NCBI GenBank assembly: GCA_003648395.1
Contig: QMPB01000255.1
Location: 1 to 6,652, forward strand
Source of the DNA: Bacteroidota bacterium
Lineage (GTDB): Bacteria; Bacteroidota; Bacteroidia; Bacteroidales; UBA1556
DNA length: 6,652 nucleotides
Direction of reading: 5' to 3'
Of this stretch, positions 1 to 6,353 are shown piece by piece. Below the pieces are notes generated by a model. It was not told the DNA's origin and searched no databases. It saw only the letters and a list, made by a program, of their open reading frames with translations. The position numbers and the translations under genes are program-made. The number at the start of each line of letters is the position of its first letter. The stretch's first letter is position 1.

Positions 1-1060
1 GAAGCTCAAATCTAACTCTAACAAACTATCCCTGCTTACTACAATAACTATTGTTAGTGTAAATGTATTAATTGCTTTTATCTTTAGTCTTCTCTATTCT
101 CAGATGGGAATTCTAACATATATTCTTGGAATACTAACTATTTCAATTTTTACTTATTTTATTATCTATCAGACTCTTGAATCATTCATATATAAAAAAA
201 TAAAACTTGTATATAAAACCATTCACCGTTTGAAAAGAGGAAAAACTTTGAATGAAGATGAATTTGTTAGTAATATTGATTTATTTGAAGATGTTAATAA
301 AGAGGTGCTTGAATGGGCAAGAATTAATAAGGATGAAATACAAAGCTTAAAAGCTTTAGAAAAATATCGAAAAGACTATATTGGCAATGTTTCTCACGAA
401 TTAAAGACTCCAATATTTAATATTCAAGGTTACATACTTACTCTTTTAGAAGGGGGCATTTACGATGAAGATATTAATATTAAATATTTAGAAAAGTCTG
501 CTAAAGTTGTGGATAGAATGATTAGTATGGTAAAAGATTTGGAGACTATCAGCGCCTTAGAATCTAAAATTGTTGAAATTCAACCCTATAAATTTAACAT
601 ACTGGATTTAGCTAAGGAAGTAACGGATTTCTTAGAAGTTAAAGCTAAAAAAAGAGGAATTAATCTACACCTTTCTAAAGGAATAAGTGATAATAATATT
701 TTAGTTTTTGCTGATAAAGAAAGAATAAAACAAGTATTAATAAATCTAATTGATAATGCTATAAACTATATTGGTGAACCACTTAATCCCTATGTAAAGG
801 TAAGTTTCTACGATATGGACGAGCATTTTCTTGTTGAGATAAGTGATAATGGAATAGGTATTTCAATGGAAAACATACCTCATCTTTTTGATAGATTCTA
901 TAGAGTTGATACTGCTAGGTCAAGAAATCATGGAGGTACAGGCTTAGGATTAAGTATTGTTAAGCACATTATTGAAGCTCATAATCAGACCATTAATGTA
1001 CGTAGTAGTATTGGAATAGGCACTACATTCTCTTTTACTTTAAGAAAGGCTATCAAATAA
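1..1060 (+). CDS. Two-helix membrane sensor histidine kinase, PhoR-like, 5'-truncated by the window edge
   Basis: Inner-membrane sensor kinase that should autophosphorylate on histidine and pass phosphate to a response regulator, likely encoded outside the window. The frame is open from base 2 to the TAA at 1058-1060, giving 352 visible residues. The ATG at 104 is internal: upstream in-frame residues form a first hydrophobic helix (about residues 9-33), followed by a second (about 36-57). Base 1 is G, so an ATG ending there would give a full protein of about 353 residues. A charged linker follows, perhaps a degenerate HAMP. The HisKA motif SHELKTP has its phospho-His codon at 395-397. The ATPase domain shows the N-box NLIDNAINY, G1 DNGIGI, F-box FDRFYRVD and G2 GGTGLGLSIVKH, so all catalytic boxes are present. 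No PAS or receiver domain is visible. The gene converges on the receiver gene with an 8-bp overlap. The signal is unknown; PhoR-like is a family resemblance only. Confidence 0.9.
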   Translation, partial: KLKSNSNKLSLLTTITIVSVNVLIAFIFSLLYSQMGILTYILGILTISIFTYFIIYQTLESFIYKKIKLVYKTIHRLKRGKTLNEDEFVSNIDLFEDVNKEVLEWARINKDEIQSLKALEKYRKDYIGNVSHELKTPIFNIQGYILTLLEGGIYDEDINIKYLEKSAKVVDRMISMVKDLETISALESKIVEIQPYKFNILDLAKEVTDFLEVKAKKRGINLHLSKGISDNNILVFADKERIKQVLINLIDNAINYIGEPLNPYVKVSFYDMDEHFLVEISDNGIGISMENIPHLFDRFYRVDTARSRNHGGTGLGLSIVKHIIEAHNQTINVRSSIGIGTTFSFTLRKAIK

Positions 1061-1427
1061 ACTTATTAATCATCTCTATTAATTTTTCTGCAATAATTGG
1101 TTTATAAATAATATCATCGCATTGAGAATCTTCAAGCTTATCACAATCGTCTCCCATAACACATGCTGTCTGCATAATAATAGGAATCTTAGGATTTAGT
1201 TTCTTAATAACTATAGTTGCTTCTACCCCATTTAAATTTGGCATTCTAACATCCATCAAGATTAAATCAACCTGTTTTTTAGATTGTACATATTTTACAA
1301 CTTCAGTGCCATCTTTCAACCAAACAAACGATGCTCCATATTTCCGTAACTGCCTAGTTATTAATATATAATTTATCTTTATATCATCAACAATTAAAAT
1401 AACCTTATCTTCCCATTTATTTTCCAT
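1053..1427 (-). CDS. Stand-alone receiver-domain response regulator (CheY-like, 124 aa)
   Basis: A single receiver domain with no output domain. It should be phosphorylated by a histidine kinase, most simply the one encoded just upstream, and act by protein contact or as a phosphorelay intermediate. Expected residues are present: acidic pair D14-D15 (LIVDD), phospho-acceptor D59 (LILMDVRMP), T87 (QTA) and K109-P110 (IIYKPI). The last part, with a CDD motif before the KP pair, is the style usually seen in receivers fused to hybrid kinases, and the N-terminus (W5 then DKVILIVDD) resembles the linker-receiver junction of such proteins. The ATG at 1425-1427 lies 2 bp after the kinase stop, with a purine-rich AGAG directly before it, so translational coupling is likely. 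The 3' end, a TGA read on the minus strand from 1055 to 1053, overlaps the end of the convergent kinase gene. The partner assignment is inference from position. Confidence 0.92.
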   Translation of the reverse strand: MENKWEDKVILIVDDIKINYILITRQLRKYGASFVWLKDGTEVVKYVQSKKQVDLILMDVRMPNLNGVEATIVIKKLNPKIPIIMQTACVMGDDCDKLEDSQCDDIIYKPIIAEKLIEMINKFI

Positions 1428-1429
1428 CT

Positions 1430-2917
1430 CTATTTCTTAATTATTTCAATTGGCAGGCTAAAATAAAATTCTGATCCTACATTGAGTTCACTTTTTACCC
1501 CTATGCTTCCACCCATCATCTTCAAATATGTTTTCGTAATAGCTAAACCCAAACCTTTACTCCCTTTAGTAGGAGTATTAGTAGTTGTTACTTGCATAAA
1601 TCTATCAAAAATATATTTCTTTTGTTCATTAGATATTCCCATTCCAGTGTCCTTAACATAAAAGTAAAGACTCTCATCACTATTATCAACTGAATATCCA
1701 AATTCTATACTGCCTTCATTAGTATATTTACTTGCATTACCAACCAGATTAATAATAATCTGTTTTAAACGTGTCCGATCTGTTCTTATGAAAGCATCTT
1801 TTTTATCAAGCTCATTATTCATTTTCAAAATAAGAGATTTATTAACAATATTATTATCAATAATAAATAAATCGTATACCTCTTTCATTAAAGTATTAAT
1901 ATTAAACTCACTTTTAATTACTTCTATTACCCCCGATTCTATTCTCGATAAATCAATAATATCGTTTATTAAAACTAATAAATGTTCTCCATTATTAACA
2001 ATTATCCTAATAAATTCATTCAACTCATATCCATTCTCTGCCTCGTTTAAAAGATTTGAAAAGCCAATAATTGCATTCATTGGGGTTCGTATTTCGTGAC
2101 TCATATTTGCAAGGAAAGCAGATTTTAATTTATCTGATTGCTCAGCTTTCTCTTTTGCTTTTATAAGCTGCTTTTCTATAATTACTCTTCTAGAAATTTC
2201 TTCATTTAACTCCTCATTTCTTTCGTATAACTCAATTGTTCTTTGGTCAACAATCTTTTCCAAATTAGTATGAGATTCTTCAAGTTCCTTCTTTTTTCTT
2301 TCTAATTGCCTCATTAACTCGAAATTTCTTCTGCCAAATATCTCAGCATAATAAGAAGCAAACATTCCAATAACAATAGCACTAATAAAGAAAAAATCAT
2401 TTGTAACAATAACATCAATATCAGTATTAAATCCGGAAATAGAAATAATATTATAAAACACTATTGTTATCCATCCCGCTACAGAAGAAAGAAAGAAACG
2501 CAGTTTTACAAGAACAGAGCCTGCTAAAAATATTAACATTAAGCCACTACTATATAGTGAATAATTAGGCATAAAACCACTCATTAGAATAATCCCTACA
2601 GCACCAACAATATAAGCTGTAAACAAAATTTCTTGCCAATATAAAATAAATCTTTTGGTAAAAGAAAGTGCAAGTATTATTAATAAAAAGGGGATAATAA
2701 CAAGAAATCGTATTTGAAAAAACAAGCCCATATAATCCTCAGCAACTAAAAAATCAAGTATGCCAAAAATACCATATAGAGCACCAACTAGAAGTAATGA
2801 AATTCTTGTTGTAACTATTGATGAATCGAAATAAAATCTCCTAAATTCTTTTTCAATTTTTCCATCAAAGCTTAAGGTAAAACCATTTATCCCAGATTTC
2901 TTAACCCACTTATTCAT
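1430..2917 (-). CDS. Six-helix membrane sensor histidine kinase lacking a receiver (495 aa)
   Basis: Predicted membrane kinase, full length, with ATG at 2915-2917 and stop TAG at 1430-1432. About 35 N-terminal cytoplasmic residues precede six hydrophobic segments at roughly 36-59, 67-88, 93-114, 119-138, 141-162 and 173-194. They have short loops, so there is no large extracellular ligand domain. A charged, probably coiled-coil stretch spans about 196-262. HisKA follows with phospho-His H274 ([20 protein letters not shown]), the hybrid-kinase type. The ATPase domain has N-box N390/N394 ([14 protein letters not shown]), G1 DTGMGI at 423-428, the FDRF motif near 437-440 and G2 [10 protein letters not shown] at 451-460. 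The protein ends right after the ATPase fold (FYFSLPIE), where hybrid kinases usually continue into a receiver; here the receiver is the next gene. The membrane part recalls MASE-type sensors of cyclases and kinases, but I cannot assign it to a family. The ligand is unknown. Confidence 0.93.
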   Translation of the reverse strand: MNKWVKKSGINGFTLSFDGKIEKEFRRFYFDSSIVTTRISLLLVGALYGIFGILDFLVAEDYMGLFFQIRFLVIIPFLLIILALSFTKRFILYWQEILFTAYIVGAVGIILMSGFMPNYSLYSSGLMLIFLAGSVLVKLRFFLSSVAGWITIVFYNIISISGFNTDIDVIVTNDFFFISAIVIGMFASYYAEIFGRRNFELMRQLERKKKELEESHTNLEKIVDQRTIELYERNEELNEEISRRVIIEKQLIKAKEKAEQSDKLKSAFLANMSHEIRTPMNAIIGFSNLLNEAENGYELNEFIRIIVNNGEHLLVLINDIIDLSRIESGVIEVIKSEFNINTLMKEVYDLFIIDNNIVNKSLILKMNNELDKKDAFIRTDRTRLKQIIINLVGNASKYTNEGSIEFGYSVDNSDESLYFYVKDTGMGISNEQKKYIFDRFMQVTTTNTPTKGSKGLGLAITKTYLKMMGGSIGVKSELNVGSEFYFSLPIEIIKK

Positions 2918-3182
2918 TTATAATCGTTTTTAATACAACCAAAAAAGTAAAATTGGTTACGGAGCATTTATATTGAGCAATATATATAATTACAAATACT
3001 ATATATACTATTATACGACCGTAAAGGTAGTGAAATTATAATTAGAATACTAAAGTACTGAATTAATTAAGACAGAAAAAGGAGAAATACTAATATTAAA
3101 AAATAATTAAAATATTAAACATATTGATAATTAATTAATTATGACCATGATATTATAACAATTTTCGATCGCAATAGATATA
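2918..3182. other. AT-rich intergenic spacer, no gene seen
   Basis: This spacer lies upstream of the six-helix kinase gene and downstream of the YihY-family gene, so it should hold the kinase promoter and the end of the nadC operon transcript. No ORF of useful length and no convincing GC-rich terminator hairpin followed by a T-run is visible. It contains AT-only inverted repeats (a 16-bp palindrome at 3127-3142; 7-bp arms at 3091-3097 and 3111-3117) and a short TATTG-AG-CAATA dyad at 2971-2982. All are weak given the base composition. Confidence 0.6.
3022..3029 (-). promoter_or_regulatory. Weak candidate -7 box for the kinase-receiver operon
   Basis: Read on the minus strand this is TACCTTTA, one mismatch from the Bacteroidota -7 consensus TAnnTTTG. 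It lies about 105 bp upstream of the kinase ATG. No clear TTG -33 element was found at the expected distance. In such AT-rich DNA this could be chance. Confidence 0.25.
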
Positions 3183-4133
3183 TTATTTTGAACTATTTTT
3201 TATCCAATGAACGTTTTCCTCGTTCTTAGCAATAAAAACAGAGCTATTAATCTCGAATCCTAGTAGCAAAATAAAGGCATTTACATATATCCACAAAAGA
3301 ACAATTAAAAGAGTTCCTATGGAACCATAAAGCACATTATATTTATTAAAATTCTCTAAATAGACATTGAAAACAATCATAAAAAGAATAATTACGATGG
3401 TAGCGACAATTGATCCTGGAGAAATCAGTCGAAATTTGGCTCTTGCTTTTGGGGCTAAGTAATATAAAAATGCTACCATAAAAAGAATCATAAAAACAAA
3501 AATAAACCAGTTCCCAATTAATAGTAAATAATAAATAACATCCTGAACTATAAAACCATAATCAACTAAAAAACTTAAAAAGAATTCGCTAATAATAATA
3601 GTTATAATAGCTATTACAGTGGTTACGGCAAATACAAACGACATTACAAACGACACCCACTGCAAGCTGAGAAACGAACGGTCATCGTGAATTAATACAG
3701 ATGAATTAAAAGCAATAATAATACTTTTAAAACCATTAGTAGAAAAGAATAGCGCTAAAAAGAAACCCAGAGAAAGAGCACCACTATGAGGAATATTAAT
3801 AATACTATTTATCACTTCAATAACAGAGTCATTTGTTCCATCAGGTAAAGCTTTTTCAATAATCTTCATTAATCTTTCCTGAAAATCATCAATAGGAATA
3901 TACGGTATAAGTGTAAACGCAACGAGTAGACCTGGGAAAAGCGCCACAAAGAAATTATAGCTTATTGCTGCTGCTCTTTGAAATATTTCGCCTTCATCAA
4001 TTGCCTTAAAGAATAGCTTTACAACATTATAAATTGGAACTCCTTGAAATCCTGGCAAAGTAAATTTCTTTGCTAGAAAAATAATCTTTCTAACAAATCT
4101 AATTTCTTCTATTCTTTCAGATAGTTTTTGCAT
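3183..4133 (-). CDS. YihY/BrkB-family inner-membrane protein
   Basis: Polytopic membrane protein of the YihY/BrkB family. Its biochemical role is not established; older names such as ribonuclease BN are considered misassignments. With the ATG at 4131-4133 it is 316 residues, a usual family length. Hydrophobic segments lie at about 56-78, 118-142, 162-189, 201-226, 240-259 and 272-296, giving six likely helices. Family signatures are visible: RAAAISYNFFVALFPGLL (about 53-70), the PKARAKFRLISPGSIVAT region (about 228-245) and YGSIGTLLIVLLWIYVNAF (about 269-287). The frame can be extended to a TTG at 4142 (adding three residues), which would overlap nadC by 8 bp. I prefer the ATG, which starts one base after the nadC stop and fits the ATG preference of this phylum. 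It is the last gene of the DUF4783-nadC operon. A link to NAD metabolism is not implied by co-transcription alone. Confidence 0.9.
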   Translation of the reverse strand: MQKLSERIEEIRFVRKIIFLAKKFTLPGFQGVPIYNVVKLFFKAIDEGEIFQRAAAISYNFFVALFPGLLVAFTLIPYIPIDDFQERLMKIIEKALPDGTNDSVIEVINSIINIPHSGALSLGFFLALFFSTNGFKSIIIAFNSSVLIHDDRSFLSLQWVSFVMSFVFAVTTVIAIITIIISEFFLSFLVDYGFIVQDVIYYLLLIGNWFIFVFMILFMVAFLYYLAPKARAKFRLISPGSIVATIVIILFMIVFNVYLENFNKYNVLYGSIGTLLIVLLWIYVNAFILLLGFEINSSVFIAKNEENVHWIKNSSK

Positions 4134-4134
4134 A

Positions 4135-4974
4135 TTATCCAATATCGGACACTAAACTCATATCTAAGCTCTTAATATGATGTGTTAATGCTCCCACACT
4201 TATAAAATCAACTCCTGTCTCCGCATAAGCACGAATAGTTTCCTCAGTAATACCACCAGAAGCTTCAGTTTCGTAAATACCATCAATTAAAAGAAGTGCA
4301 TCTTCTATTTCGCTTGGAGTAAAATTATCAAGCATAATTCTATCTACCCCACTACATTGTAATACTTCAATAACCTCTGTCAAATTTCTAACCTCTACTT
4401 CTATTTTCAAATTTAACTTATTGTCAGCCAAATATTTATTACAAGATTTAATTGCAGGAATTATTCCTCCAGCAAAATCAATATGATTATCCTTAATCAT
4501 AATCATATCATATAAAGCAAATCTGTGATTTTCACCTCCACCAACTTTCACAGAATATTTCTCTAGCTCTCTTAATAAAGGTGTTGTTTTTCTAGTGTCA
4601 AGAACTTTAGTATAAGTTCCCTTAAGGAGCTTTACATACTTATTTGTATTTGTAGCAATACCACTCATACGCTGCATAAAATTCAATGCTAAACGTTCAG
4701 CAGTAAGAATTGAAATTGCTGAACCTTTTACCTTAAAAACAATATCACCTATATCAACAGCTACTCCATCTTCAATTTTTTTAATAAACTCAACATCAGA
4801 GTCTACAACTTCAAATACTTTCTTAGCAATATCTACTCCTGCTAAAATTCCCGCTTCTTTAATTACTAGTTTTGCTGTTGCTTGAGCTTCTTTTGGAATT
4901 GTAGAAAGGGAAGTATAATCACCAACACCAACATCTTCAGCTATAGCTTCTTTAATAATTTTATCTATATACAT
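4135..4974 (-). CDS. nadC: Nicotinate-nucleotide pyrophosphorylase (carboxylating), quinolinate phosphoribosyltransferase
   Basis: Cytosolic enzyme of de novo NAD synthesis: quinolinate plus PRPP gives nicotinate mononucleotide, CO2 and pyrophosphate. The 279 residues are full length for the family. Visible signatures in order: AEDVGVGDYTS (12-22), ERLALNFMQRMSGIAT (93-108, the helix with conserved E93-R94), LDTRKTTPLLRELEKYSVKVGG (125-146) with R128 and K129, H150-R151, the MIKDNHI motif around K161, EVEVRNLTE (192-200), IMLDNF (213-218), ASGGI (238-242) and the C-terminal GVDFISVGALTHH (254-266). These cover the active-site barrel and the substrate-binding basic residues, so the enzyme should be active. 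The ATG at 4972-4974 lies 3 bp after the DUF4783 stop, and the YihY-family gene begins 1 bp after its own stop, so the three genes are very likely one transcript. nadA and nadB are not in the window. Confidence 0.97.
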   Translation of the reverse strand: MYIDKIIKEAIAEDVGVGDYTSLSTIPKEAQATAKLVIKEAGILAGVDIAKKVFEVVDSDVEFIKKIEDGVAVDIGDIVFKVKGSAISILTAERLALNFMQRMSGIATNTNKYVKLLKGTYTKVLDTRKTTPLLRELEKYSVKVGGGENHRFALYDMIMIKDNHIDFAGGIIPAIKSCNKYLADNKLNLKIEVEVRNLTEVIEVLQCSGVDRIMLDNFTPSEIEDALLLIDGIYETEASGGITEETIRAYAETGVDFISVGALTHHIKSLDMSLVSDIG

Positions 4975-4977
4975 GGA

Positions 4978-5391
4978 TTAAAGTAATTCAAATTCAATTA
5001 AATGCAAAAACGCTTTATTATCAATCATCGTAAATAAAAAATAGATTTGGTACTCCTGACCATTAACCGATTTCATATTCCCGATAATAAATTCTGAGCC
5101 TCCTGTGGACTTTCCACTTTGTTTTTTGGTAAATGAGTCAACTTTATTATTATTCAAAAATTTACGAATAACCATTCCCGCTTGAACTTTCGAGTATGAA
5201 TTTTCTTGATCTGGAAGGCTTATTTCAATAGGATCACTAAATGTAGAAACAAAGTCATCAATATTATTTGTTTTGAGCGATTTTATACAAAAATCCTTTA
5301 CATTATTTACACTTGAAAATTGAGCCATCATTGATGATACACTAAAAGTCAAAAACAGAATAATTAGATTTTTATATAATGATGATTTCAT
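4978..5391 (-). CDS. DUF4783-family secreted protein (137 aa)
   Basis: Small exported protein of unknown function, first gene of the operon with nadC. The N-terminus has a signal peptide: basic MKSSLYK, hydrophobic core LIILFLTFSVSS, then MMA with likely cleavage near A23/Q24. There is no lipobox Cys at the cleavage point. The mature part of about 114 residues fits a small alpha+beta fold of the NTF2-like kind. Conserved-looking features are an N-terminal helix (about 28-50), FSDPIEISLP (51-60), YSKVQA (66-71), the FTKKQSGKSTGG stretch (87-98), NMKSVNGQEYQIYF (105-118) and a hydrophobic C-terminal strand. I assign DUF4783 from memory of this pattern and of its habit of sitting beside nadC in Bacteroidota; no enzymatic residues can be named. 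It should end up in the periplasm or be surface-exposed. The start ATG is at 5389-5391, downstream of a good -7 box. Confidence 0.85.
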   Translation of the reverse strand: MKSSLYKNLIILFLTFSVSSMMAQFSSVNNVKDFCIKSLKTNNIDDFVSTFSDPIEISLPDQENSYSKVQAGMVIRKFLNNNKVDSFTKKQSGKSTGGSEFIIGNMKSVNGQEYQIYFLFTMIDNKAFLHLIEFELL

Positions 5392-5445
5392 TTTGAGATA
5401 TTTTATTATAAATAAACAACCACAAACTATGCCTTATTTCAATAG

Positions 5446-5453
5446 CAAAGATA
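5446..5453 (-). promoter_or_regulatory. Candidate -7 box for the DUF4783-nadC-yihY operon
   Basis: On the minus strand the bases read TATCTTTG followed by C, a full match to the Bacteroidota sigma -7 element TAnnTTTG. It lies about 55 bp upstream of the ATG, leaving a 5' leader of roughly 45-50 nt. No clean TTG -33 element is seen at about 20 bp upstream; only a GTTTAG-like stretch is near. Confidence 0.5.
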
Positions 5454-5468
5454 GTATATTTTATACTA
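5452..5468. repeat. 17-bp inverted repeat in the nadC operon promoter (candidate operator)
   Basis: TAGTATA-TTT-TATACTA: two perfect 7-bp arms with a 3-bp spacer. It begins inside the -7 box of the minus-strand operon promoter and fills most of the -7/-33 spacer, a position where a bound dimeric repressor would block polymerase. The arms are mostly A/T, so chance cannot be excluded. No regulator gene is nearby to pair with it. Confidence 0.4.
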
Positions 5469-5558
5469 AACTTTATAAATGAATTCCACACCTTGCTAAA
5501 AATTATTTCAAACTAATAAAAAACTAATCTCAATTCCATATAAATCTACTCAAAAGCA

Positions 5559-5566
5559 TATATTTG
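5559..5566 (+). promoter_or_regulatory. Candidate -7 box for lipB
   Basis: TATATTTG is a full match to the Bacteroidota -7 element TAnnTTTG and lies 19 bp before the lipB ATG, implying a very short leader of about 10-15 nt. A convincing -33 TTG is not visible. The box overlaps the 10-bp palindrome ATTTGCAAAT at 5562-5571. Confidence 0.45.
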
Positions 5567-5585
5567 CAAATTATATATTTTTAGT

Positions 5586-6290
5586 ATGACAAAAGTATTT
5601 TATAAAGATTTATCAAATATTGATTATCAAGAAGCATGGGATCTTCAAGAAACTGTATTTCAAAAGACTATGAATACAAAACTTGAAAATCAGAAACTTG
5701 AAAAAGTGCAGCAAAAAGAGAATAAGTATAATCTTTTTTTTTGCGAACATCCTCACGTATATACTCTTGGCAAAAGTGGCAAAGAGCAAAATCTATTGCT
5801 TAATAGTATTCAGCTTAAAGCAAAGGAAGCTAAATTCTACAAAACTAATAGAGGTGGTGATATTACATATCATGGACCTGGACAAATTGTTGGCTATCCA
5901 ATAATTGACTTGGAAGCTTTTGGCCTAGGAATTCGTACTTATATTGAGAAATTAGAAGAAAGTATTATAAAAAACATTGCTCGTTATGGTATAGAGGGAA
6001 AAAGACTTGATGGTGCTACAGGTGTATGGCTAGACATTGATAAGGCAGGAAAAACCAGGAAAATTGGAGCAATCGGAGTTAGAGCAAGTAGATATATTAG
6101 CATGCACGGTTTTGCTTTTAATGTTAATACTGACCTTAATTATTTTGACTATATAAATCCTTGCGGTTTTACTGATAAAGGTGTTACTTCATTGGAGAAA
6201 GAACTTGGTAGAAAAATGGATATTGAAGTTATAAAGCAAGAGCTTTTGGAAGATATGACAGCGGTTTTTGGATGGAAATTAATGAAGTAG
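5586..6290 (+). CDS. lipB: Octanoyl-[ACP]:protein N-octanoyltransferase
   Basis: Cytosolic enzyme that moves the octanoyl group from acyl carrier protein onto the lipoyl-domain lysine of 2-oxoacid dehydrogenases or GcvH, the first step of endogenous lipoate assembly. The 234 residues are a normal length. Family motifs are intact: CEHPHVYTLGKSG (53-65), RGGDITYHGPGQIVGYPI (89-106), LDGATGVWL (141-149), catalytic lysine K159 in KIGAIGVR, MHGFAFNVNTDL (173-184) and catalytic cysteine C193 in NPCGF, followed by GVTSLEKELG (199-208). The Cys/Lys dyad corresponds to C169/K135 of the E. coli enzyme. The start is the first ATG, shortly after a good -7 box, and the N-terminus MTKVFYKDL fits the family. 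The gene is followed after 50 bp by lipA on the same strand, the next enzyme of the pathway. The gene is divergent from the nadC operon. Confidence 0.97.
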   Translation: MTKVFYKDLSNIDYQEAWDLQETVFQKTMNTKLENQKLEKVQQKENKYNLFFCEHPHVYTLGKSGKEQNLLLNSIQLKAKEAKFYKTNRGGDITYHGPGQIVGYPIIDLEAFGLGIRTYIEKLEESIIKNIARYGIEGKRLDGATGVWLDIDKAGKTRKIGAIGVRASRYISMHGFAFNVNTDLNYFDYINPCGFTDKGVTSLEKELGRKMDIEVIKQELLEDMTAVFGWKLMK

Positions 6291-6321
6291 TAGACAGTCA
6301 ACAGTCTTCAGTTAATAGTTG
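6287..6321 (+). repeat. Degenerate 7-bp tandem repeat between lipB and lipA
   Basis: Five consecutive 7-bp units carry the triplet AGT in exact 7-base phase (at 6289, 6296, 6303, 6310 and 6317): GTAGTAG, ACAGTCA, ACAGTCT, TCAGTTA and ATAGTTG. The middle three are closest to a common WCAGTYW form. The first unit includes the lipB stop codon. It occupies most of the short lipB-lipA gap. Similar cagtcaacagt-type strings occur between genes in other Bacteroidota as I recall them; I cannot confirm that here. Confidence 0.55.
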
Positions 6322-6322
6322 A

Positions 6323-6353
6323 AACAACAAACAAAGAATAATGAACAACAAAC
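6323..6353 (+). repeat. Direct repeat AACAACAAAC flanking the lipA start
   Basis: The 10-mer AACAACAAAC occurs at 6323-6332 and again at 6344-6353, exactly 21 bp apart (three times 7). The second copy encodes residues 2-4 of LipA and runs one base into codon 5. Low complexity makes it weak as an isolated signal, but it adjoins the heptamer repeat in the same phase length. Confidence 0.35.

Noticed and set aside
1788..2099. Plus-strand open frame of 103 codons
   Set aside because: It is antisense to the HisKA/ATPase region of the kinase, has a low-complexity Ser/Ile/Leu-rich translation and matches no family I know; a shadow of the real gene.
2971..2982. Short dyad TATTG-AG-CAATA upstream of the kinase
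   Set aside because: Five-bp arms are expected by chance in this composition, and it lies downstream of the candidate promoter without other support.
3091..3117. Inverted repeat TAATATT...AATATTA as a terminator for the nadC operon
   Set aside because: The arms are AT-only with a 13-bp loop and would form a very weak hairpin; not supportable as a terminator.
4131..4142. TTG start at 4142 for the YihY-family protein
   Set aside because: It adds only three residues and overlaps nadC; the ATG at 4131-4133, one base after the nadC stop, is the simpler start.
5683..5904. Plus-strand open frame of 73 codons
   Set aside because: It lies in another frame inside lipB, whose own frame carries all catalytic motifs.
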